Shown here in pieces: positions 57,889 to 64,000 of a stretch of 64,000 nucleotides of DNA. This DNA is from Saccharopolyspora shandongensis (GTDB taxonomy: Bacteria; Actinomycetota; Actinomycetes; Mycobacteriales; Pseudonocardiaceae), in assembly GCF_900106995.1 (NCBI RefSeq), contig NZ_FNOK01000008.1, positions 176,377 to 240,376 on the forward strand, in the 5' to 3' direction. The translations under genes were made by a program, and so were the position numbers. Position 1 is the stretch's first letter, and the number at the start of each line of letters is the position of its first letter. The notes beneath the pieces were generated by a model, which ran no database searches, was not told the origin of the DNA, and was given only the letters and a program-made list of their open reading frames with translations.

Positions 57889-58881
57889 TCAGAACCGATT
57901 GTTCCGCGCCTGCCGCCCGAGGGCGGCGGACAGCTCCACCGGCTCCGCGAGCCCGTGCCGGCCCGCCTCGGCGGCGACGAATTCGACGAACCGGCGGATC
58001 AGCGGGCTGCTGTCGCTGTTCAACCAGGCCAGGGCGATCTCGCCGGTCGGGCGCCGGCCTGCGAAGGGCCGGTAGACGGCGCCGCCGACCGCGGTGCGTT
58101 CGGCCAGCGAGCGGTCCAGCACGGCGACTCCCGAACCCGAGAAGACCGCGTCGATCACGTTGGCGTAGTCGGGTTCGACGGAGGTGATCTCGGGCACATC
58201 GTCGCCCCAGATCTGCTCGACGACGCGATCGTAGAACTCCGGGCCACTGTCCCGCTGCCACATCACGACCGGCTGCGCCCGGAACTCCTCGCGCGTCACG
58301 CGATCGCGGGCGGCCAGCGGCGAATCGGCGGGAACGACGGCCACGAGCTCCTCTTCCCCGATCACCCGGCAGTCGATGTCCGGGAGACCCGGAGGGGTGC
58401 GCACGAAGGCCACGTCGGCCTTGCGCGAGCGGAGCGCGGCGACGTTGTGCGACGCCCACCCCGCGATCGTCACCACGTCGACCTCGGGATGTTCGCCGCG
58501 GAACTCCTCGACGAACCGCCGCTGTCCCAAGTGGACACCGGACCTGCTGTACAGCACGCGGATCCGGCCGGAACTCCCGCCGGCCACCTCCCGGATCGTC
58601 CGGGCTATCCGCTCGGACCGCCGGAGAATGCACGTCGCCTCGCCCAGCAGGATCTTCCCGGAGTCGGTGAGGCGGACTCCCCGCCTGCTCCGGACGAACA
58701 GCTCCGCGCCGAGGAGTCGCTCCATGGAGCGGATGCCCTGGGAGAGCGCCGACTGCGTGACGAACAGCCGCTCGGCGGCCCGGCCGAAATGCAGCTCGTC
58801 GGCGAGCGCGATGAAGTAGACCAGATTCCGGGAAATCAGCGGATTGGTTAACCTCTGCGTCTCATCCCACAACTCGGACAT
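57889..58881 (-). CDS. LysR-family regulator of the HMGL/MFS operon
   Basis: A protein of 330 residues, with about 15 extra residues before the usual LysR start ('SRNLVYFIALADELHFGRAA', 'FVTQSALSQGIRSMERLLGA'). The effector domain is complete. The ATG at 58881 follows AAAGGGTG. It is upstream of and on the same strand as the HMGL-like gene with a 105-bp gap that carries AT-rich repeats, so it probably controls the downstream genes directly rather than by divergence. Confidence 0.87.
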   Translation of the reverse strand: MSELWDETQRLTNPLISRNLVYFIALADELHFGRAAERLFVTQSALSQGIRSMERLLGAELFVRSRRGVRLTDSGKILLGEATCILRRSERIARTIREVAGGSSGRIRVLYSRSGVHLGQRRFVEEFRGEHPEVDVVTIAGWASHNVAALRSRKADVAFVRTPPGLPDIDCRVIGEEELVAVVPADSPLAARDRVTREEFRAQPVVMWQRDSGPEFYDRVVEQIWGDDVPEITSVEPDYANVIDAVFSGSGVAVLDRSLAERTAVGGAVYRPFAGRRPTGEIALAWLNSDSSPLIRRFVEFVAAEAGRHGLAEPVELSAALGRQARNNRF

Positions 58882-59260
58882 GCTTCGGCACCCTTTCCCC
58901 GCGATGGCCGTGAAATGAACCCCAGCCGACGAGATTACCGCACCGGCCGGATGCTCCGAATATTGCAGCCGAAGCGCGACGACGCCCGAGCCACATCCGC
59001 CGAATAGAGCATCCCAGACGACTGGACGGCGGCCGCGAATCCGGCGATCAACGCAGTTCCCAACCGTTGTCCGATTTTGCCGGACAGTGCGCGGATTCAC
59101 ACTTTCCACGAAATGGAAACGCCCGGCCTCGGCAATGTTCCGACCCGTTGCGACATTCAGGTAGAAAATCTGCTCGTTTCGATAAATCCGCTTGAGTTCG
59201 ACACCGGACCGCGCCCGCCGATCTGCGCCCCAGCCGTCCGGGCGGCGTTGTGCGGATGTT
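58882..59260. other. 379-bp intergenic region
   Basis: Upstream of the LysR gene and downstream of the next MFS gene (both minus strand). It should hold the LysR promoter. Short frames exist but none has a ribosome site plus family likeness. No hairpin of 9 bp or more was noticed. Confidence 0.45.
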
Positions 59261-60682
59261 TCAGCTGTCCCGCGACGTTGCCGCGGGGCGCATCCGGAAG
59301 GCGACGATCAACGCGAGGACGACGACCACGGCCATCGCCAGGAACGCATCGGAGTAGGCAGCGCCGTCCTGGCCGCCGTAGAAGGGATTGATGGCGCTGC
59401 TGCCGCTCTCCAGCCTCGCAGCGACCAGCACGCCGAACAGGGCCGGGCCGGTGCCGGCGCCGAGGAACTGCGCGCCCTGCAGGATTCCGAGGCCGACGCC
59501 CACCTGGTCGCCCGGCAGCGCGCTCGCCGCGGCGCTGATGATCGGCGTGATCACGAAGATGAAGCCGACGCCGAGCCCGAGGATGCCGATCCCGGCGGGG
59601 ATCACCGACGCGCCTCCCGTGGCGGTCGAGAGGAACAGGGCGAACACCCCGATCGTCGCGAGCCCGGCCAGCACCAGGGGCCGGGTGCCGATGCGGTCGG
59701 CGAGGCGGCCGATCAGCGGCGAGAGGACGGCGACGGCGACCCCGGCCGGGATCATGACCAGGGCGCCCGCGCCCGGGGCGAGGCCGTTGACGTCGACCAC
59801 CAGCAGCGGGACGAAGACCAGGCCGCCGAGGTTGACCGCCATGGCCAGGAACGCGACGACGACCGCGGCCCGGTAGACCCGGTTGGCGAACAGCGCGGGC
59901 GGGACGAAGGGCTGTGCGACGCGAGCGGTGCGCCACCCGAACAACGCGATCGCCACGACCGCGATCAGGAGGCTGCCCCAGGACGACGGCGCGCCGAAGC
60001 CCGCGACCTGCGCCTGGGTGATGCCGTACAGGACGAGTCCGGCGCCGAGTCCCAGCAAGACGCCGCCGAGGAGGTCGAAGCGACCCGCCCCCGCCGGGGG
60101 TTCGCCCGGCAGCACGCGCAGCGCCAGGGGAAGCAGCACCAGCGCGACCACGAGCACGAGCCAGAACAGCGCAGGCCAGCCGAGGAACTGGCCGAGCCCG
60201 CCGCCGAGCGCCGGGCCGACGGCGGTGCCGATGCCCGCGGCCGCGGAGACGACGCCGATGCCCATCCCCCGCTCGTCCTCCGGTATCAGCCTGGTGACGG
60301 AGATGATCGCCAGCACCGGTATCGCGGCCGCCCCGACGCCCATCACCATCCGCCCGAGCACCAGCACGAGTAGTTCCGGGGCGAACGCGCAGATCAGGCT
60401 CCCGACCGCGTAGGTCACCAGGGCGAAGGCGAAGAGGCTCCGCAGACCCAGCCGGTCGGAGAGGCGGCCGTAGAGCGGGATGCCGACCGAGAACATCAGC
60501 AGGAATCCGGTGACGACCCAGGCCAATTCCGCCTCGGACGCCCCGAACTCCGCGCCGATCGACGGGAGCATGAGGTTGACCATGTCGCTTGCGGTGACCG
60601 TGACGAGGATCGCCGGCATGAGCACTGCCAGCAGGGCACGTCCGGAGCCGGTTCGTCCCGGCTCGATCGACGTGGATGTCAT
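59261..60682 (-). CDS. MFS transporter (DHA2, EmrB-like), Rrf2-associated
   Basis: A protein of 473 residues with about 14 hydrophobic segments, 'ASDMVNLMLPSIGAEFGAS' near 32 (motif D1), 'GRLSDRLGLRSLFAFALV' near 75 (motif A) and 'GIGTAVGPALGGGLGQFLG' near 155 (motif C). The ATG at 60682 follows GGAGGAG. Its promoter region holds an imperfect version of the Rrf2 operator found at 61259-61285, so the neighbouring Rrf2 protein probably represses it. Substrate unknown. Confidence 0.88.
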   Translation of the reverse strand: MTSTSIEPGRTGSGRALLAVLMPAILVTVTASDMVNLMLPSIGAEFGASEAELAWVVTGFLLMFSVGIPLYGRLSDRLGLRSLFAFALVTYAVGSLICAFAPELLVLVLGRMVMGVGAAAIPVLAIISVTRLIPEDERGMGIGVVSAAAGIGTAVGPALGGGLGQFLGWPALFWLVLVVALVLLPLALRVLPGEPPAGAGRFDLLGGVLLGLGAGLVLYGITQAQVAGFGAPSSWGSLLIAVVAIALFGWRTARVAQPFVPPALFANRVYRAAVVVAFLAMAVNLGGLVFVPLLVVDVNGLAPGAGALVMIPAGVAVAVLSPLIGRLADRIGTRPLVLAGLATIGVFALFLSTATGGASVIPAGIGILGLGVGFIFVITPIISAAASALPGDQVGVGLGILQGAQFLGAGTGPALFGVLVAARLESGSSAINPFYGGQDGAAYSDAFLAMAVVVVLALIVAFRMRPAATSRDS

Positions 60683-60704
60683 TCGACGCACTCCTCCGCG
60701 AGAT

Positions 60705-60731
60705 TTACCGCTACCACCACGGTTGCAGTTT
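60705..60731. promoter_or_regulatory. Imperfect Rrf2-type operator at the MFS promoter
   Basis: TTACCGCTAC-N7-GTTGCAGTTT; the right arm matches the Rrf2 operator at 61259-61285 in 9 of 10 positions, the left arm in 6 of 10, and the spacer is also 7 bp. It starts 23 bp upstream of the MFS start codon. Confidence 0.55.
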
Positions 60732-60734
60732 GGG

Positions 60735-60768
60735 TAAAAAAGAACGACGGAGGAGTCCGCCTCCGTCG
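60735..60768 (-). terminator. Intrinsic terminator of the Rrf2 gene
   Basis: On the minus strand, arms CGACGGAGG / CCTCCGTCG with a 6-nt loop (60745-60768) are followed by TTCTTTTTT. It is 10 bp after the rrf2 stop, a textbook hairpin plus U-tract, rare in this GC-rich window. Confidence 0.85.
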
Positions 60769-60777
60769 CTGTCCGGC

Positions 60778-61248
60778 TCAGCTGTTCCGCAGGGCGACCT
60801 CGCGCTCGCAGGCCAGCACCTTCCGCGCCAGGTCGGCGATGGTCGTCCGGCCGAGCCGTTCCTCCATCGCCCGCTCTGCGTCCCGGAACTCCGCCTCCAG
60901 CAGGTCCTGCATGTTGCGCCCCACTTCGCACTCCGCGCTGGGCGGATGGGGATGCCGCGACAGGACCGGCCCCGCCTCGACGGCGGCGTACGCGTCGTAG
61001 AGCGTGATCTCGCGCGCGGCACGAGCCAGCGACCACCCGCCGCCACGCCCCTCGGTGGACGCCACCAGGTCGGCATCCCGGAGGCCACCCAGGATGCGTC
61101 GCACGAGAACCGGGTTGCTCGCCAGGCTTTCCGCGATTTCCGCCGAGGCCAGCGATCGGTCGTCCCAGCGCGCCAACATCGTGAGCGCGTGGATCGCGAC
61201 CGCACTCCTGCTGCTGAGACCCACCGCAACCCCCCTCGCGCGAACCAC
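60778..61248 (-). CDS. Rrf2-family transcriptional regulator
   Basis: A protein of 156 residues (GTG at 61248) or 148 (GTG at 61224, 'VGLSSRSAVAIHALTML'). The winged helix is clear ('RSLASAEIAESLASNPVLVR', 'ADLVASTEGRGGGWSLAR'). IscR and NsrR carry three cysteines for an Fe-S cluster; here the corresponding loop ('RHPHPPSAECEVGRNM') has only one cysteine, so it is probably a cluster-free member of the YwgB/CymR-like type. A perfect dyad upstream indicates autoregulation and a related site lies at the MFS gene next to it. Confidence 0.88.
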   Translation of the reverse strand: MVRARGVAVGLSSRSAVAIHALTMLARWDDRSLASAEIAESLASNPVLVRRILGGLRDADLVASTEGRGGGWSLARAAREITLYDAYAAVEAGPVLSRHPHPPSAECEVGRNMQDLLEAEFRDAERAMEERLGRTTIADLARKVLACEREVALRNS

Positions 61249-61258
61249 GGCAACCGCC

Positions 61259-61285
61259 GAACTGCAACAAAATTAGTTGCAGTTC
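61259..61285. promoter_or_regulatory. Rrf2 operator
   Basis: GAACTGCAAC-N7-GTTGCAGTTC, perfect 10-bp arms, with an AT-only core AAAATTA. It ends 11 bp before the GTG at 61248, so the protein may start at 61224 or the site may overlap the transcription start. Confidence 0.72.
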
Positions 61286-61350
61286 GATTACCTGTCAATT
61301 CCTCCGCGGCCACTGCTCGCCGACCGACACCTCCGTCCACAATGGATTAC

Positions 61351-61394
61351 GGACGGACCCGGCCCGGATCGGACGATCCGGGCCGGGTCCGTCC
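61351..61394. terminator. 20-bp-arm hairpin after the CMD gene
   Basis: Perfect 20-bp arms starting GGACGGACCCGG with a 4-nt loop, 6 bp after the stop of the minus-strand CMD gene. The strongest hairpin in the window. Confidence 0.85.
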
Positions 61395-61399
61395 GCCGA

Positions 61400-61885
61400 T
61401 CAGCTCGACAGGGCGGCGAACATGCCGGGGTCGTAGGAACCTCCCCGCGTGCGCGTGATCACGCCGAGCCGGTTGGCGGCGTTGATCATGGCGACCAAGG
61501 AGACCAGCGCGGCGACCTGGTCCTCGTCGTAGTGCTCGCACACCTCGGCCCAGGTCTCGTCCGACACTCCGCCGTGGGCGTCGGCCAGCCGGGTGCCCTC
61601 CTCGGCGAGCGCCAGCGCGGCCCGCTCGGCCTCGGTGAACACGGTGGACTCGCGCCAGGCGGCGACCAGGTTGAGCCGGACCGCGGTCTCGCCGGCAGCC
61701 GCGGCCTCCTTGGTGTGGACGTCGACGCACCAGCCACAGCCGTTGATCTGGCTGGCGCGCAGTTCCACCAACTGCTGGAGGGCCTTGGGCAGCGACGACT
61801 CCTGGATCGCCAGGCTGACGTTGTAGATCCGCTTGCCGACCTTGGCGCCGATCTTGTTGGTCATCAGGTTGATGCGGGGTTCCAT
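61400..61885 (-). CDS. Carboxymuconolactone decarboxylase (AhpD-like) family protein
   Basis: A protein of 161 residues with the AhpD-type redox motif 'NGCGWCVDVHTKEA' (C-x2-C, H) near 55 and 'FTEAERAALALAEEGTRLAD' near 90. The family includes peroxidase-coupled disulfide reductases. CMD genes are the typical neighbour and target of ECF41 sigma factors, and one is encoded divergently here. The ATG at 61885 is chosen for the family start 'MEPRINLMTNKIGAK'. The upstream region carries TGTCACA in the right orientation. Confidence 0.9.
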   Translation of the reverse strand: MEPRINLMTNKIGAKVGKRIYNVSLAIQESSLPKALQQLVELRASQINGCGWCVDVHTKEAAAAGETAVRLNLVAAWRESTVFTEAERAALALAEEGTRLADAHGGVSDETWAEVCEHYDEDQVAALVSLVAMINAANRLGVITRTRGGSYDPGMFAALSS

Positions 61886-61953
61886 GGCTTCGTCCTCGCT
61901 CGTGCGGTGGCGTGCCGCGCGGATCGTTCGCGCGGCGTCTTGACGACCATGGA

Positions 61954-62041
61954 GATGTCGGCGACCCGCTCCTTGTGACAGCGCGGCGGTGTGATGCACG
62001 ACACCGATCACGGGTGTCACAAAGCGGCCGGGACCGGCGCC
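61954..62041. promoter_or_regulatory. Divergent ECF41-type promoters
   Basis: Plus strand: TGTCACA at 62015-62021, 16 bp, CGCC at 62038-62041, towards the sigma gene. Minus strand: TGTCACA at 61980-61974, 16 bp, CATC at 61957-61954, towards the CMD gene. The ECF41 consensus as I recall it is TGTCACA-n16-CGTC, so each has the full -35 and 3 of 4 in the -10. Confidence 0.65.
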
Positions 62042-62085
62042 TTGTGCGTGTGGCAGGGTCGAGGACGAACGGACAGGAGCCGGCG

Positions 62086-63009
62086 ATGAACGAGCGCAGC
62101 GAGCGAACCACGGACACGGCCGAGCCGCTCGCGCGCGGCGACCGCATGGGCGCCGCCACCGAGGGGTTCGTAGCCCACCGCAACCTGCTGTTCACCGTCG
62201 CCTACGAGCTGCTCGGCTCGGCCGCCGACGCGGAGGACGTCCTGCAGGAGACCTGGTTGCGGTGGGTGGACGTCGATCTCGACGCGGTGCGGGACCAGCG
62301 CGCCTTCCTGGTCCGGATCGCCACGCGCCAGGCGCTGAGCCGGCTGCGCTCGCTCGGCCGCCGCAGGGAGTCCTACGTCGGCCCCTGGCTGCCCGAGCCG
62401 CTGCTCACCGCGCCCGACGTCGCCGAGGACGTCGAGCTGGCCGACAGCGTCTCGATGGCGATGATGCTGGTGCTGGAGACGCTCGCGCCGACCGAGCGGG
62501 CGGTGTTCGTGCTGCGCGAGGTGTTCGACCTGGCCTACGACGAGATCGCGGAGGCCGTCGACAAGAGCCCGGCCGCGGTCCGCCAGATCGCGCACCGGGC
62601 GCGGGCGCACGTCGCCGCGCGCCGCCCGCGCGGGGCCGTTTCCCCGGCGCAGGCACAGGACGCGCTCACGGCGTTCCAGCGGGCGGTCGAGACGGGCGAC
62701 CTGCAACGCCTGCTCGACACCCTCGCGCCGGACGTCGTGCTCCTGACCGACGGCGGCGGGGTCGTGAAGGCCGCGTTGGCGCCCCTCGTGGGGGCCGACG
62801 CGGTGGCCCAGGTGCTGGGCAAGATCGCCGCGGCGTCGCTGCGCCCGGCACAGGTCAACGGGCACCCGGCGCTGCTCGTGCGGCACAACGGCGAGCTCGA
62901 CACGGTTCTGGCGGTGCGCATCGACGACGGCCGCATCGCCGGGCTCTACGCCGTGCGCAATCCCGAGAAGCTGTCGCACATGGTCCGGGAAACCGCTCTG
63001 CGGCGCTGA
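62086..63009 (+). CDS. ECF41 sigma factor with SnoaL-like C-terminal domain (SigJ-like)
   Basis: A protein of 307 residues. Sigma region 2 ('HRNLLFTVAYELLGSAADAE', 'DVLQETWLRWVDV') at about 27-70, region 4 ('LAPTERAVFVLREVFDLAYD', 'SPAAVRQIAHRARAHVAAR') at 125-185, then a regulatory NTF2-like domain with the group's markers 'LLTDGGGVVKA' (DGGGK-type loop) near 223 and the C-terminal 'AVRNPEKLSHM' (NPxKL). In ECF41 the fused domain replaces an anti-sigma factor. The ATG at 62086 follows AGGAG. It is divergent from a CMD gene, the standard partner. Confidence 0.92.
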   Translation: MNERSERTTDTAEPLARGDRMGAATEGFVAHRNLLFTVAYELLGSAADAEDVLQETWLRWVDVDLDAVRDQRAFLVRIATRQALSRLRSLGRRRESYVGPWLPEPLLTAPDVAEDVELADSVSMAMMLVLETLAPTERAVFVLREVFDLAYDEIAEAVDKSPAAVRQIAHRARAHVAARRPRGAVSPAQAQDALTAFQRAVETGDLQRLLDTLAPDVVLLTDGGGVVKAALAPLVGADAVAQVLGKIAAASLRPAQVNGHPALLVRHNGELDTVLAVRIDDGRIAGLYAVRNPEKLSHMVRETALRR

Positions 63010-63187
63010 ATCCGGCAGCAGCGGTTCAGCCGCCGTGCTCCTCCGGGAAAGGCACGCCCGATGCCCGATCGACCGCGCTCCTTTCGCCGGCAGGCCCTTT
63101 CGGGAACCGGTGGGGTTCCCGGATCGCCCGCAATGCTCGCCGGAGCCGCATGAGCTCCGGCGTCGGAGTAGAACCGAATTGTCCTCA

Positions 63188-63289
63188 ATGGATCCGACCA
63201 GATACAGCTACCTGGGCTCGGCCTTCTACAACGGCCAGCAGGGCACCGAGCTGCACGTGATCCCGGGCCCGGGCTTCTACACCTCCTGA
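63188..63289 (+). CDS. Candidate 33-residue peptide gene
   Basis: ATG at 63188, TGA ending at 63289. The product begins 'MDPTRYSYLGSAFYNGQQGT' and ends 'HVIPGPGFYTS', rich in Tyr, Gly and Phe. GGAG lies 23 bp ahead and is too far for a good ribosome site. A longer frame from 63035 exists, but its first 50 residues look non-coding. A terminator-like hairpin follows within 8 bp of the stop. Not recognised; it may be a peptide precursor, a small regulatory protein or the tail of a lost gene. Confidence 0.4.
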   Translation: MDPTRYSYLGSAFYNGQQGTELHVIPGPGFYTS

Positions 63290-63296
63290 CGACGGC

Positions 63297-63325
63297 GAAG
63301 AGGGGCGACCGGGCGGCCCTTCTTC
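63297..63325 (+). terminator. Hairpin after the small ORF
   Basis: 10-bp arms GAAGAGGGGC / GCCCTTCTTC (one G.T pair) with a 9-nt loop, starting 8 bp past the small ORF stop. 63326-63474 contains no gene. Confidence 0.55.
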
Positions 63326-63474
63326 GTTCCCGCCACCGGATGTCTACGACGCCGAGAGCACTGTTCCAGTCGAGCGGGCCGCCAGGCATGTCGATCTCGA
63401 TGCGTGGTCCGTCGCCAGTGCCACCACGCGCAGCGGGCGACTCCGATCGGGCTTTCCAGGCGGATGGGCGAGTT

Positions 63475-64000
63475 TCAGGCGGCGGGTAGTGGGAGGCGTA
63501 CCTCGAAGCAGCAGCCACCCGGGACGTTGCGCACCGACACGTCCCCGTTGTGCGCCTGCACGAGGCCCTGCACGATGGCCAGGCCGAGACCGCCGCCACT
63601 GCTACCGCGGGTCCTCCGGTCCTCCCCCCGCCACCCCATGTCAAACACCGACGCCAGGTCACCTTCCGGGATCCCCCCGCACTCATCGCTCACCGAGACG
63701 GCCGCCCAGCCGGCGAGCACGCGGATGTCCACCGTCACCGTCGAACCCTCCGGGGCATACCGGATCGCGTTCCCCAGCAGATTGTTGAACACCCGCGTGA
63801 AAGCACGGTCGTCCACGTTGACCACGACCGGCTCGACCATCCTCGCGCTCAAGCTGATCCCCCGCTCACCGGCCACCACTTCCAACGCCGCCACCTCATC
63901 GCTGACGAGGTCGTCCAGCGCCACCAACCGCGGAGCCAGACGCAGCGTCCCGGACTGGATCCGCGACAACTCGAACAGATCGTCCACCATGTCCGACAGC
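63475..64000 (-). CDS. Sensor histidine kinase, C-terminal part (5' end outside window)
   Basis: Partial: the frame is open to the window edge and reads '...LSDMVDDLFELSRIQSG', the end of the HisKA dimerisation helices. The HATPase_c domain is complete: N box 'NNLLGNAIRYAPEG', G1 'VSDECGGIP' (with C where most have N/T), G2 'SSGGGLGLAIVQGLVQAHNG'. The phospho-accepting histidine lies outside the window. The protein ends at a TGA at 63475-63477, with no response-regulator gene visible on this side. Confidence 0.9.
   Translation of the reverse strand, partial: LSDMVDDLFELSRIQSGTLRLAPRLVALDDLVSDEVAALEVVAGERGISLSARMVEPVVVNVDDRAFTRVFNNLLGNAIRYAPEGSTVTVDIRVLAGWAAVSVSDECGGIPEGDLASVFDMGWRGEDRRTRGSSGGGLGLAIVQGLVQAHNGDVSVRNVPGGCCFEVRLPLPAA

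Overview
The window is high-GC actinobacterial chromosome. Two helix-turn-helix/DUF397 loci (Scr1-type), several actinomycete-type regulators (a HTH-less LysR-like protein beside DUF5997, TioE, CGNR, ECF41) and an FprB-type ferredoxin reductase point to the Pseudonocardiaceae, possibly Saccharopolyspora or a relative. Genus is an inference. No rRNA, complete tRNA, CRISPR array, transposase or integrase was seen.

Layout. 1-4.8 kb: the end of a Scr1-like regulator with DUF397, then a three-subunit molybdenum hydroxylase (large, FAD, 2Fe-2S). 4.8-10 kb: a dienelactone-hydrolase-like protein, an AurF-like diiron oxygenase with its FprB-type reductase, a methyltransferase and a HTH-less LysR-like protein divergent from DUF5997. 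10.3-13 kb: a cyanate locus (deaminase, cyanase, carbonic anhydrase, divergent CynR-like regulator). 13-25 kb: a decaying accessory stretch with remnants of TetR, P450, XRE, phytase-like esterase and Scr1 genes, interleaved with intact genes (small hypotheticals, SnoaL-like, IMPase-like, NB-ARC LuxR, TrmH, NmrA-like, HxlR, a UvrD-like helicase). 25-33.8 kb: a tightly coupled minus-strand operon SWIM protein / unknown / VWA / MoxR / DUF5682, preceded by an ECF sigma factor fused to a zinc-finger anti-sigma module. 34-42 kb: epimerase, two phosphotransferase-fold kinases, MFS/CGNR pair, erythromycin-esterase-like protein, TioE-like regulator. 42.5-49.6 kb: a molybdenum block (moeA, FdhF/YdeP-type oxidoreductase, fdhD, LysR) plus a GNAT-AAA+ fusion. 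50-51.8 kb: Dyp peroxidase and encapsulin. 52-64 kb: an isochorismatase pseudogene, MarR-MFS, a LysR/HMGL-like synthase/MFS/small membrane protein operon, Rrf2-MFS, a CMD protein with an ECF41 sigma factor, and a truncated histidine kinase.

How genes work together. Near-identical 15-bp LysR-type sites lie between moeA and the FdhF-like gene (two copies) and upstream of the GNAT-AAA+ gene (one copy). In both places the operator centre is 29 bp from a TTGACT hexamer, which ties the GNAT-AAA+ fusion to the oxidoreductase regulon. The Rrf2 gene and its neighbouring MFS gene share an operator with the same 7-bp spacer. The ECF41 sigma gene and the CMD gene carry divergent TGTCACA-type promoters. 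The SWIM/VWA/MoxR/DUF5682 operon is held together by 1-4 nt overlaps and has no experimentally known function that I can name.

Non-coding structure is rich. There is a 168-bp inverted-repeat-bounded element in two copies, two long palindromes near the two DUF397 loci, two terminators with the same 11-nt loop sequence, and a nested-hairpin intergenic region near 40.2 kb. At least eight gene remnants show ongoing gene loss.
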